Shown here in pieces: positions 1 to 9,458 of a DNA stretch of 64,000 bases. The notes beneath the pieces were generated by a model that worked only from the letters and a program-made list of their open reading frames with translations, made no database searches and was not told the origin of the DNA. The stretch's first letter is position 1. The number at the start of each line of letters is the position of its first letter. The position numbers were made by a program, and so were the translations under genes. The DNA comes from Erythrobasidium yunnanense (taxonomy: Eukaryota > Basidiomycota > Cystobasidiomycetes > Erythrobasidiales > Erythrobasidiaceae), in assembly GCA_001600175.1 (NCBI GenBank), contig BCJC01000008.1, forward strand, positions 312,781 to 376,780, read 5' to 3'.

Positions 1-1134
1 TCGCATGATGCCGGAATGTCAGAGGCCTTGGATCCAGGTCTATTGTTCGTCATCAAAGTGAGTGGGCTGTATCAACTTCTGACAAGTCGCTGATTTATCT
101 GTAGAATGGAACACTCGCAGAAGGGCTTGCGAACTCAAAGCTGCTGGATCTCGGGACGCCCGTAGTACGAGCGCTTGTGCGTGCACTCGAAAATATCAAG
201 TTTCGTCCAGATAGAGCTCTGCAGAATCTAGCCAACACTCAGAAAGACAGCACCGCGGTACAATGTGAGGTGATACTTCAAGGGATCAGGTTCTTTCGTA
301 CTGACAGAATCTGAAACAGTGCGCCTCGGTGTCAGATTCTTCGACTTTCGTCCAGGCTACAACTTCTATGATGCAATTCATGCGGAGAAGAAGGAGATTC
401 GACATCAGCATGCCTTAGTTCCTGGCGAGAAGTATATTACATTCCTAGCCAACATCCTCAGCTTTCTCGATCGGAATCCGAAAGAGATGGTCTTCGTCGA
501 GTTGAAGAAGGATGGCTTCATTTTGCCGGAGGACAAATACGACAAAGAAGGAGGGAGGCTAGTGGCTGTCTGGATGATACCGACGCCCGAAGAGCTTGCA
601 GAGTGTTTATCGAAAGCCCGCGCAATAGCTCAGCGGGACAATATTCAAGTCGCGACTGCCAAAGATCTGGACAGCCCGATCGGCGAGCTCATCGAGCGAA
701 ATCTGCGTCTCTTCATTGTAGACAGGATACACAACCCTCATGATTGGTATCGCACCGACTCCTACACGCATGAGGCATACGGTACAGACAATCCAGCTAC
801 GATCATGGCACAACTGGTCGCAACGCACGAATCGTCTTCGAAGCCGGATGAGCTTGACTCCTCGCCCAAGCGAGCGTGCATATACCAGCTACAGGCCACG
901 CCAACTTCTCGGATAGTTGATGCTGCAAAATCTGCATTGACGTTCTCAGATGCCTCGTCTTTGCTGGTCTGGATGAAAGCGAGACAGGACCGTACGACGT
1001 ATCCTTGGATAGCCCAGACTAGCTTCGAAGAACCGGGTAACGTTATCTTCCTGAACGATTTCTGCGATGGTGCGCTGGTCGACCACGCTATAGACGTATC
1101 TAGGCGAAGGGCGGGGCTGCTTCGACCGCAGTAG
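1..1134 (+). CDS. PI-PLC X-domain-like phosphodiesterase, 5' end outside window
   Basis: This is a phosphatidylinositol-phospholipase-C-like phosphodiesterase. Three exons are visible: before 1 to 57, 105-264 and 320-1134. The introns at 58-104 and 265-319 keep the frame. The first exon carries SHDAGMSE, the usual fungal form of the motif around the first catalytic His. Exon 3 opens with RLGVRFFDFRPG, holding the Arg and Asp of the active-site barrel, and is followed by IRHQHAL with the expected second His. Family members cleave glycerophosphodiester bonds and many are secreted, but the N-terminus and any signal peptide lie outside the window. The calcium-dependent eukaryotic Y, C2 and PH domains are absent from the visible part, so it resembles the bacterial-type single-domain enzymes common in fungi. 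Substrate unknown. Confidence 0.85.
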
Positions 1135-1412
1135 GATAGTAGACAGAGGAGTTGTCGTGTACCCTGCTTGATATTCCGCCTATAATGACATGCGGATCTT
1201 CCAACTCGACGAACGCCCTGTCTCGCTAAAAGCAAGCGTCGTCGATTGTTGCTCAAGTCATCCGCACCTCCTTCGCTTGTGCTGTGGGCTGGACAGGTAC
1301 TTGTGTAGCCTTTCCCGGTAGGCCCATTGCGAAAGCTCGTGCGTATTCAAGCTATGTGTACGAGACAAACTCAGTTAATTACGTACTCTCGAATACGAAC
1401 ACTGAGTCGAAC

Positions 1413-2721
1413 TTACACATCGACTCGCTTGGTGACTATCTTGGCCGTGACAGCGGCTGGAAGCTGCCATCCGTCCAGGAGATACCAGTCGATATACTGA
1501 TCCTCGATAGGAGAGGTAGGCATCCCGTCGGGACTTTGCGAGCGTCGAGCGCAAAAAGATCTTTCAAGGATAGGCGACTGATATGCTGGGTTGGGCATTC
1601 TGCTCGCATGTACTATCCTGAGAGTCTTGATGTCCGACAAGCAGGTATAACGACAATGATCGGTTTCCAGGGTAAAGAGCATCTCTCGTAGCTGATGACA
1701 AGCCATGACGGGATGTAAAGACGGTACAGCGGGATCTCCGCGCGTCCGAGGAAACTTCAGGGAAGGATCGTCGATGGGAGCAGGTAGAACGCGTAGGAAG
1801 AGGTCGAAGTGTACAAGACGGCTCCTGGAGAAGACGTCGAGCCAAGGCAGGGATGGTAGTCCGAAGATAGTGACGGAAGTAAGCTTGCTCAAGGGCGCTG
1901 TCTCTTCCGGCTCGTCCTGCACGTCAGGAAGCTGACAATTCTCGATGGCGATGGATGCCAAATCCGAATGAGAGGCTAAAACCATGATATCCCTTGCCGT
2001 GGGCGAGTGGATATTGCGAAGTTCCAGATGCTTGACGCACCCGAGATTCGAGACTATGGATGTCAAGGGTTGTATGGGGTCGACATCGTACAGACAGAGC
2101 TGATGAGCGGCTTCAGCCAATATACATCTTGATCTTTACATGCTTGGGCTTACTGTGTCGACTTGCGGATGCAAGGACAGATCTACACCTGCCAGCGGAT
2201 GCAGCGAGATGCATGGTCTGGTGATCTCGAGGCGTCGAAGTCCCTTGAGGGCTGTGACCAGTCCCTGTATGCGCTGTGGAGGAAGGCCCACAACGGACAG
2301 CGAAAGGACCTTGATCTGCTGAGCTGCCAGGAGCGGAGCCATAGAGCCAGCCCGAAAAGTGATCTGAAGATGCCTGACGCATGCATTCTGTGCAAATATA
2401 CTAGTTAATGCAAGGCAGCAGGCTGCGGGAGGTGAGAGTGCTCACTATGGCGAACAGTCGGTCCAGACAGAAACAACCCGAAATACGGAGTCGTTGGATA
2501 TTTAGGCAGGTCCATCTCTTCTCCAGCAGAGCACACACACCATCCAGTGCATGCTGCCCCTTTACATCGATATGAGCGAAGAGGAGCTTCTGTGCGACTT
2601 GTCGCCAGCGTCGTGAGACGAGAGAGCAAGTCTTGAGAATCGAGGGAGCCGCATCAATCGCTTGGGTCACCGCAAGGAAGATGACTTCAAGGCATTCGTT
2701 TGGAAGTCTCCCACATGCCAT
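1413..2721 (-). CDS. F-box protein
   Basis: Three exons on the minus strand (2446-2721, 2154-2363, 1413-2099) give about 390 residues. The N-terminus reads LPNECLEVIFLAV, then CSLVSRRWRQVAQ, a standard F-box in which the Skp1-binding helices begin at residue 6. The rest alternates short Leu-rich segments such as VKHLELRNI and KLTSVTIFGLPSLPWL, resembling the degenerate leucine-rich repeats of fungal F-box proteins. It probably acts as the substrate receptor of an SCF ubiquitin ligase; its target cannot be told. Donors GTGAGC and GTAAGC and acceptors CAG match in phase 0. It is convergent with the phosphodiesterase gene (278 bp between stops) and divergent from the paralogue array. A GA/CT tract lies just upstream of its start. 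Confidence 0.8.
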
Positions 2722-3721
2722 CCCGGATTGGCGACTGCTTGCTCAGTGACTGGCCGCAAGAAACAGCTGTAAGCCTCGACCAGACGCGGAGAGATCTGAA
2801 CGACGTGGGCAGGGCAGAGGAGGAAAGAAGAGAGAGAGAGAGAGAGAGAGACAGAGGTGCGAGCATTGCTTCTTGATGATCTACGATGTGCGGGAGACCT
2901 CTCAGTTATGCTCAGAGCTCTAATTGATAAACTGCGGGTTAGTAGCCGAGAGCCGAGTGAGCGATCTGCCTCCTTGTTGCGGGACCTCTTTTGCTTTCTC
3001 ACGGAGGCAATGCAAGTTGCGGGCCTGACGATCCTTTTCGGTCAACTGGTTCTTCTGTCGTGATTACTAGGTGTACACCTATCTCACTCGCCTAATACAC
3101 GCATGACCCTTCAACACGAGGAGGCCTCCAAGCTGGATGTGGGCATGGACGTCCAGGCGTGCCGCAAAACTTACACTCCTGCTACAAGAACGATAACAGG
3201 GCTCGATAGGATCTGGAGCCCCTGTTAATACCCTGAAAGCCACCTTTTGAGGCTGCAGAGTGTCGTAAGTACAAACGTGACGGCTAGCACCTCTCCGAGA
3301 GTCACCTCAAGCCATGTCCTACTTACCATCAGACACCGTGATACATTTCTTACGCTCGATTGGTCGTATGATCTTGATGCGACTGAATTTGGTACAAGGT
3401 GAATATTCGGGACCGAGTAGAGTATCCTTGGAGATTTGTCGACTGACTTGACATACGCCATCGTTTCGGGTCGTGCGCAAGTAATTGGGACGTCCTCCTA
3501 ACAGCCAAAGTATGCTTGACGTTGGATTCGACGCGACAAGGCATTGGCAGCTGTCGCGTCGTGTCATGTCAGACAGTCGATGTCTGATACTACCTTGCGA
3601 AGAGGGATAAAGAAGACTTCGTCGACCATGCTGTTGTGCCCCTTCCATCCAGAATCCTCAGCCATCTTCCACTCAGACTCACTGTACTAGCTCTTCTTCT
3701 TATTCCACGAACAGACTCTAC
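2722..3721. other. Divergent intergenic region, F-box gene / first paralogue
   Basis: About 1 kb without a supported gene. It holds the GA tract and, near the right end, an inverted repeat CAGACA-5 nt-TGTCTG at 3570-3586, overlapping TGTCATGTCAGACA at 3562-3575. A TATA-like GATAAAG follows at 3606-3612, about 110 bp before the first paralogue's start. The short open frames are not coding-like. Confidence 0.6.
2829..2851. repeat. GA dinucleotide microsatellite
   Basis: An uninterrupted AG repeat of about 11 units lies 107 bp upstream of the F-box start codon. Read on that gene's strand it is a CT tract, which in fungi commonly sits in promoters or 5' leaders. Confidence 0.95.
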
Positions 3722-4471
3722 ATGTGCGTCTCCAATATCAGCAATACCGCCTCTACACACATGGATGCTGGTCATCAGTCAAGCATCACCAGCGAACCTG
3801 AACGTGCCGACTCGAAGGTAGCAGATATATTCAGCGAGTACCACGAGATCCTGTTGGAAGTCGCCAGACTAGGGAATGAGTGGGATCTTTACGATATACG
3901 CAAGCTGTCAGGTCAGCACGTAAAGAGCGTCAAGGAATACCCGGAGAGTCCGGTCATACCTTCGATTGAATCGCATTTCAGCGATGCTGATTGGGAGCAG
4001 AAGGACGTGATGGACGACATGACAGCGTATCTAATCACGATCTGCACGTGTATCGCTCCTTGTCCCAAGGCATTCTTACGAGAGATGCAGTCTCTACTGG
4101 GATCGGACGACGAATCGGAGTCGCCAAAGGAGGTCATGGGCGCCATGCAACTACCCGAATTACGCTCTTCATTGATCGGTTTGTGCGCTGAGAAGCGACG
4201 CATATTGAAACTCTCGGCCGCGCTATATGCCAAGATGCTGTCCTACTACGTGGAGGCCAGGATCACTCGAGACCAGGCAGTACAGGAGGAGTCCGTCGTC
4301 TCGGATACCAATGCAAGAATACGTCAGCTGGAGGAAAGTCTCGTGTATCTCCGTTCCACCTGCGCCTTCCTGTTCGAAGAGGAGCCTCAAGACTGCATGA
4401 GCTCTGCGAGCGTGACAGACACGGAGTTGGTACGCAACAGATTGCAAAATATGGAGAAGGAGTTCATATGA
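3722..4471 (+). CDS. Unrecognised helical protein, paralogue 1 of a tandem family
   Basis: A single-exon frame of 249 residues. I do not recognise the family. It is mostly predicted helix with no membrane segment or signal peptide. Its neighbours at 5173-6007 and 6703-7500 are diverged copies. All three share a core patterned as L..L..L....E.R.......A..Y......Y...R, here with CAEKRRILKLSAALYAKML and YYVEARITRD, followed by a helix matching ESLVYLRSTCAFLFEEEPQD. The N-terminus MCVSNISN resembles MCFARASN of paralogue 3, which supports the first ATG; an alternative ATG lies at 3761. Acidic patches (GSDDESES) separate the helices. Coding potential is supported by conservation among the paralogues. 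Function unknown. Confidence 0.72.
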   Translation: MCVSNISNTASTHMDAGHQSSITSEPERADSKVADIFSEYHEILLEVARLGNEWDLYDIRKLSGQHVKSVKEYPESPVIPSIESHFSDADWEQKDVMDDMTAYLITICTCIAPCPKAFLREMQSLLGSDDESESPKEVMGAMQLPELRSSLIGLCAEKRRILKLSAALYAKMLSYYVEARITRDQAVQEESVVSDTNARIRQLEESLVYLRSTCAFLFEEEPQDCMSSASVTDTELVRNRLQNMEKEFI

Positions 4472-5172
4472 AGAAGAGATATTGCTTTGCAGAACCGGAT
4501 ATAGGTCCTTACGAAGCGGCGCGCGTGAGCAACGTCCAGTATTTGCATGGAGGGTATTGTAGACATAGCTGCCAGGATTGGCTGCGAGACTGGACCTCTG
4601 TATTCTAGAGCCAATCTGGCAATCTTTTCAGTGCTTGTCCTTCGTCTAAAACTCGGAGGAAAAGCTGTGCGTCGGGTGGCTCGCGGAGGTGCTTTCTTCG
4701 AAATTGACACTTTCGGCTCCGGTAACTTTCATGTTAGGCGCATCGCTTCCTGCAGGACTGCTTTAGGTCCGTCCGTTCTGCCGCATTGTCGGCTGGGCCT
4801 GACAGCTTGCTGCGTTGCTCGATTGACAGCTGAAGACAGGCCAGGCTAAAGTCGCCTCGAGGGATTCGACCCGTCAGACACTGTCTGGCAGATTCCGCCT
4901 GCGTGTCGTGTGGGTTTGCTTTGAACGAGGCAGCTTGCTAGCTTCGAATGTGACAGGCGTCTCGACGGGGTGTCGTGTATGGCGTGACGTGGGCAGGTTG
5001 TCAATGTCTTGCCAGACATTTTGCGTCGCAACAGGACAGTATTGTACCAAATCGAAGGCTTTAAAAGCCAGCCGGGGTCCGTACTCTTTGCATCTCTTAC
5101 CATCCATAAAGTCATAAGCTCTTTCAGACTCTACCAAGAACCCACCTCACAGTACTTTCACACCAAGACATC
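4472..5172. other. Intergenic region between paralogues 1 and 2, with promoter of paralogue 2
   Basis: About 700 bp. The left half shows no clear signal. From 4870 on it is dense in TGTC/GACA words, including a perfect CAGACA-C-TGTCTG palindrome at 4875-4887, and it ends in the promoter described separately. The open frames here have no family match. Confidence 0.6.
4981..5067 (+). promoter_or_regulatory. Putative promoter of paralogue 2, shared words with paralogue 3
   Basis: In order: GGCGTGACGTGGGCAG at 4981-4996 (a CRE/bZIP-like TGACGTG core), TGTCTTGCCAGACA at 5005-5018 (inverted TGTC...GACA), CAACAGGACA at 5029-5038, and TTAAAAG at 5061-5067 as a TATA-like box about 105 bp before the ATG. 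The same four words in the same order precede paralogue 3. Binding factors are inferred only from the words. Confidence 0.55.
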
Positions 5173-6007
5173 ATGGGCTTCACCAGTGCCGTCCCCTCCA
5201 CCGCCTCTGCTGTGCAGTCAGCGGAGCTGGGCAATAAGCTTACATCCGGAAAGGCTTTCGACGCGGAACTTGTCCACGAAAAGATGCAAGAACTTTGTGG
5301 TATTATCCGGGAGATTTGCAAGGACGCCACGTCGTTTGGAACGATTGCCAAGCTGATATTATTTTGTAGCGGATCGCTTGAATCAAAGATGTGCCGATGC
5401 TGGTCATCGCAGCGAAGTGCAGACAGAGACAGCAGCCGCAGAGGCTGTCGAGGTCAAGACGGGTGCGGAGGGAACAAAGCTCAGCGAGCTTCTCGCATCC
5501 TGCGACAATACCCTCTCTGGAATAGCAGCAATCGCCGAGGCATTCCAAATCCACATATTTGATCTGGCGCTGGAGCGTGTGTTTGGAAAGGTTGCAGGAG
5601 CTGATCAGAAGCCTCACGAAGAGACTCTGACGTCCGAGGACAAGCTATGGTTCGAGAACCTGCGCATCTTCGAATGCTATCTCAAGGCTGTCTCGCTTAG
5701 CCAGGATCCCGCAGCTCTGGAGGCTCATCTGGATGTAAACGTCGAGGGTGAAAGGCTTACGGAGGAAGGAAGGGCCAAACTCCTGTCGACACTTTCTGGA
5801 CTTGGCGGCTGGACGGAGAAGAGACACAAGGCTCTGACAGAATCTGCCGAAAAATACAAGAATGCCCTGGCTTGTTACTTCGACCTTCGAATGGAACAGA
5901 ACGTAGGAGCCGGCGCTCTTGCTGGTCCCATCCAGTCAACATTGGACGCCTTCTTGATGAGTCTTCCTGTTTGTCAGGACATCTTTATGTATCGTCTTCT
6001 AGCTTGA
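5173..6007 (+). CDS. Unrecognised helical protein, paralogue 2 of a tandem family
   Basis: Starts MGFTSAVPSTASAV and continues through a frame change that needs one intron between about 5300 and 5417. Two phase-compatible choices are 5300-5369 and 5366-5417; I cannot decide between them. The second exon carries the family core: FQIHIFDLALERVF matches WELYILNIGLQKCI of paralogue 3, and GGWTEKRHKALTESAEKY with CYFDLRMEQN matches the shared E.R...A..Y...Y...R pattern. The protein is shorter at the C-terminus than its sisters, ending DIFMYRLLA. There is no signal peptide or membrane span. Soluble helical protein of unknown role; the splice site is the weak point. Confidence 0.65.
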
Positions 6008-6702
6008 TTGCGCAGCGTTCCTTCCGACCCAGTTGCGAATAAGGCGGATAATAGTGTTCGGAGTTTGAGCTCATAACAGGAAGTGGGAACGCTGTGTCTA
6101 AATCGCAACAACCCGTTGTAGGCGTTTGTGTAATTGTAGCAAGGCTGGTCCTTGCTAGAAATAGTAATCTCCCTTGACGTCGCTGGCCATTATGAGCCGT
6201 CTACAGCTATTGTCACGTCTTTGCTGATACTGCAGATATCCCAGAGATGTGTGGAGTCTGATTGACCTGCGGAGAGCCACCATGACAGGGCGGATGCGTG
6301 ATCGGTAGAGGCTCCAGCACATCTTCGGATAGAGGCAGCCGTCAGGGTACGTTGCTAGCGGCACATAGCCTGAGAAGCTTAGCACCGGCGCAAGGGACTA
6401 TCCGGGCAGACAGATTGTGACAGATGCCAGAGTGCGACAGGCCGCACATGAAACGCCAGACTTGACATTTCTGTCGGTCTAGAGCTACTAGTGAGGCCAG
6501 TCAAGTGTGCCTTTGGCCTGGCGTGACGTGAGCAGACAGCTGCCTATGTCATGTTCAGACTTCACCGTTCGCGATTGTAACAGGACATGCCAGCTACGAG
6601 CATAAAAAGGCTCAGACCTCCTCATTCTTGTGCTCTTCACACAAACTCACCAACCATCTTTCAGCTCATATCCATCTTCCTCACTTAATCTCACAAAGCA
6701 CG
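6008..6702. other. Intergenic region between paralogues 2 and 3
   Basis: About 690 bp with no supported gene. The part after 6390 repeats CAGAC/GACAG words (for example near 6398, 6420 and 6535) and ends in the promoter of paralogue 3. Confidence 0.6.
6520..6610 (+). promoter_or_regulatory. Putative promoter of paralogue 3, same layout as paralogue 2
   Basis: GGCGTGACGTGAGCAG at 6520-6535 differs from the paralogue-2 box by one base. It is followed by TGTCATGTTCAGAC at 6547-6560, GTAACAGGACA at 6577-6587 and a TATA-like CATAAAAAGG at 6601-6610, about 100 bp before the ATG. A CT- and CA-rich leader follows, as is usual in fungal genes. Confidence 0.55.
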
Positions 6703-7500
6703 ATGTGTTTCGCGAGAGCCAGCAACATGGAGCAGTCTGCTAGCCGGGACCCGCAGTCTGTCGACGCTCCCTTGCCAGTCGGAGGAGACGCTAGCACCTC
6801 GCCAGCTACCGTCAACAATGCCAAGCTTCAGGAGCAGTATGACGCATTGGACAATTTGGCGGAAGAAGCGGCAGATCTCTTTGAACAATGGGAGCTTTAC
6901 ATCCTCAATATTGGCCTTCAGAAATGTATTGAAGCCCTTGGAGGGATTCTTAGGTCCGCACAACCTGAGGCTCCAAGCACTCCAGCTCCTTCAGGCAGGG
7001 AGAAACGGTTCGCGGATTTGGGCCTCTTCATTCAGCAGTTGGCCAAGATCCGATTGAGTCACATGGCCGATGCTAGAGCTGAGCTCGCAGACGCTGAGCC
7101 TGGCGAGGAGCCGATGACCGAAGCAGAGATTGAGGCCGTGCTAGCCGATCTTCCTCGACTCGATACATGGTGCGAAGAGAGACGAGAGTGCTTGCACTTG
7201 TGCGCTCAAGTCTACAAGGAGGTGATAGCTCGATACATCAGCGCCAGAATCGAGCGAGATGGCCTTCTCGTGAAGCTAGGAGAGGATAAGGCAGTCAAGC
7301 CGCCTGTACTAGAGGGAGAACAGCGCGCGATGGAATCATTACTGGTCGCTCTAGCTCTCTACCATCTCGGATTCTTGAAGATCCTCGAGGAGTGGCCCGT
7401 GGATTGCGGCGAGGGCAAGGAAAATCCGGTAGCGAAGGAAATTCGAAATGAGCTCACATCGACGCTAGCAATGTTAAATGAAAGCGAAGGACTTAGATAG
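6703..7500 (+). CDS. Unrecognised helical protein, paralogue 3 of a tandem family
   Basis: An uninterrupted 265-residue frame beginning MCFARASNMEQ. It is the best preserved reading of the family: a Pro/Ser/Thr-rich N-terminal 45 residues, then helices with LQEQYDALDNLAEEAADLF, WELYILNIGLQKCI, LPRLDTWCEERRECL, VYKEVIARYISARIERD and LALYHLGFLKILEEWPVD. The last matches the C-terminal helix of paralogue 1. It is acidic overall and looks cytosolic. The chosen start is the first ATG in frame and gives the same MC-S-N-like beginning as paralogue 1. No catalytic motif is visible. Function unknown. Confidence 0.75.
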   Translation: MCFARASNMEQSASRDPQSVDAPLPVGGDASTSPATVNNAKLQEQYDALDNLAEEAADLFEQWELYILNIGLQKCIEALGGILRSAQPEAPSTPAPSGREKRFADLGLFIQQLAKIRLSHMADARAELADAEPGEEPMTEAEIEAVLADLPRLDTWCEERRECLHLCAQVYKEVIARYISARIERDGLLVKLGEDKAVKPPVLEGEQRAMESLLVALALYHLGFLKILEEWPVDCGEGKENPVAKEIRNELTSTLAMLNESEGLR

Positions 7501-8061
7501 ACGGAGCACCGAGAGAGGGAGATGGTGTGGAGCTCTAGCTTGCCAGATGGTGCCTGCCTATGTTGGCGTAGGCGTATAGCACTCGCTCGCAGATCGTTAT
7601 CTTGTTCCGCTTGTTGTTCGAAAGAGGCAGGTCCCTTTCATCTGCAAATAGTGTCCTTTCCTCGAGCCTCTTCCCCTGCTTCCGCCATCTGCACCACCGA
7701 TAACGCAATCTTGACTAAGTCGACTCCTCAGTAGCATCTCTTGCTGCAAGGTGCTCGCTTAGCTAGCAGGAAGCTCGGACCAGGCTACCACAGCGGCTGA
7801 ACAACAACCCTTCCGAAAGTTTGGGTGGTACAGGTGACTGAACGTTTGTTTGGCTTGATGCAGACCGACACCCCTGTCGACGTGTCTGACTGGAAAGGAT
7901 CGACATCCCATGTCGACAAAGAGCATGTCACGACCAAACCACTATGTCCAAGTTGCTCTCCTCCGAGGGTTATGCATGATCTGCTCTTCACTTCACACTT
8001 CTTTGCTGATACTGACCCGCTCAACTCCAGCCTATATTCCTACGAGCCTCCATCGAACGCC
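7501..8061. other. Intergenic region
   Basis: About 560 bp between paralogue 3 and a small acidic protein. In the frame of the next gene an open stretch runs upstream to about 7825, with an alternative ATG at 7858, but the CT-rich character near 7985-8040 looks like a leader. No other signal seen. Confidence 0.45.
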
Positions 8062-8523
8062 ATGTTCTCGTCCACCCCAAAAGGCGTGCAGCGACCCAAG
8101 TCATTCTGCCATGCAGCTCTGTCACGCTTCGTACGATGGGCGACAAAGCCTTATAAAGTCGAAGGCGGCCAAACTGAAGCCGCCAAGATCAAGGAGATGT
8201 ACAGAGCGAAGACTGAGACGCCTCGCTCGGTAGGATATCACGATAAGAGTACGCAAACTAGTCCTACTCTACCCGATACGGCTGGTCCGATCGAGGGAGT
8301 GAGCGGGATGAGGAATCGGAGACGCTTCAAGCATGCTTCAAAAGAGGCTTTGGAGAGGATAGAGGAGAAGTCGGATGATGAAGAAGGTAGTTCCGTGTAC
8401 TCTTCGGCGATGGAGGAGAAAGAAGACCCTTCTGTGGGAGATGAGGAGAGTGACGAGCAGGAAGGAATAGAGTTCGTTGACGGAGAGGACTGTGGACTTG
8501 ATGAATGTTTCGTGATCTACTGA
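8062..8523 (+). CDS. Small basic/acidic hypothetical protein
   Basis: Taken from the ATG at 8062, a frame of 153 residues. The first half is basic (RFVRWATKPYK, RNRRRFKHASK) and the second half strongly acidic (EKSDDEEGSS, VGDEESDEQEG), ending ECFVIY. I do not recognise a family and see no domain. The amino-acid composition is coding-like, but a random frame cannot be excluded. Upstream ATGs at 7858 and 7972 in the same frame would lengthen it. It lies directly after the three-paralogue array but shows no similarity to it. Confidence 0.45.
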   Translation: MFSSTPKGVQRPKSFCHAALSRFVRWATKPYKVEGGQTEAAKIKEMYRAKTETPRSVGYHDKSTQTSPTLPDTAGPIEGVSGMRNRRRFKHASKEALERIEEKSDDEEGSSVYSSAMEEKEDPSVGDEESDEQEGIEFVDGEDCGLDECFVIY

Positions 8524-8706
8524 GGGATGCTCCGGTGGGAACAGGGTGTACCAGAACGATCTGGACTGCCGAATCCCCTAGAGTTCTGACGAAGCCACAC
8601 GCTTGAGCGTACCTTCTGTGACCTGACCCCTTCTATCTGTGTTGCTATCGTGCATCCATAAGTAATCGTTCCTTTTTATGCCGTGACATCCCGCTTTTCC
8701 AGGCTG

Positions 8707-9224
8707 CTACAGCTCACGATGCTGTTCTTTCCCTGTCGTATTGTTCTCTGCCGCATTGACTGGTTCTGTCGCTTTTGCAGCCTCTTCCTCTTGCAGCCTT
8801 TTGAGCCTAGATGCATTGCGTTTTGTCAGAACTCGCATCGTAGTCTCGCGTTCTCCGTCTGTCATCTTGTCCCAGTTCGTCACGCGGGCGAGTGTGCCTA
8901 ATAAGCAGTACTATCAGCGTGATGCACAATCGACAGAGTGTGCGTGTGCGTACCATCCTCATTCACCACAACCGGCCCTAGCGAGATGGAGGCTGCGCCT
9001 GAAGACATATCGAGCTGATGGACCGTCCCAGCATCTCGTTCGGCAGCAGAGGCATCTTGCAGGAGCAGTCTATCGCTATCTTGAGCTGCAGAAGGTGTTT
9101 CGGACATTGCAGACGTGGATCCAGACAGAACGAGCAGAAGCAGCAGGAGGAGCAGGGATTTGACGAGGATTGTTGTGATACTACTTCTTTGATTTGTGTA
9201 AGGTTTCTTGTCAGTTCTCAGCAT
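8707..9224 (-). CDS. Small conserved protein with LGPVVVNEDGTL motif
   Basis: Two exons (8954-9224, 8707-8897) with a phase-1 intron give about 153 residues. The join yields SLGPVVVNEDGTLARVTNW, followed by a helix with ERETTMRVLTKRNASRL. This pattern (LGP.VVN.DGTL.RI.NW, then a charged helix ending RN..RL) is one I recall from small uncharacterised proteins of fungi and plants. From the outermost ATG the N-terminus contains KSLLLLLLLLVL and STSA, a plausible signal peptide. An internal ATG at MSETPS (about 9107) would instead give a leaderless protein beginning just before the conserved core. It is divergent from UBC7, with 234 bp between starts. Confidence 0.68.
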
Positions 9225-9458
9225 TTATCGACCTGTTGCACCAGTGGGAGCAGAAGAAAGGGCCTCTCTCTCTTTCCTGCCTTTGCTTGACGCACCTTAA
9301 CACTTTTCCAACCCTCGATTTCAACTCTTTTCAAGTCAAAGGCTTATACTGAAGGTCACTGCTGCTTCTTGTCGTTCAAAACCTCGTCTAGAATCCCCAT
9401 TAACGCGGTTCCTGCAGACCCGTCTGGCGCACGCATCGTCCTTATCGCCCAATCCACC

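Noticed and set aside
762-1256. 164-codon minus-strand frame overlapping the phosphodiesterase gene
   Set aside because: It lies entirely opposite a well-supported coding exon and shows no motif.
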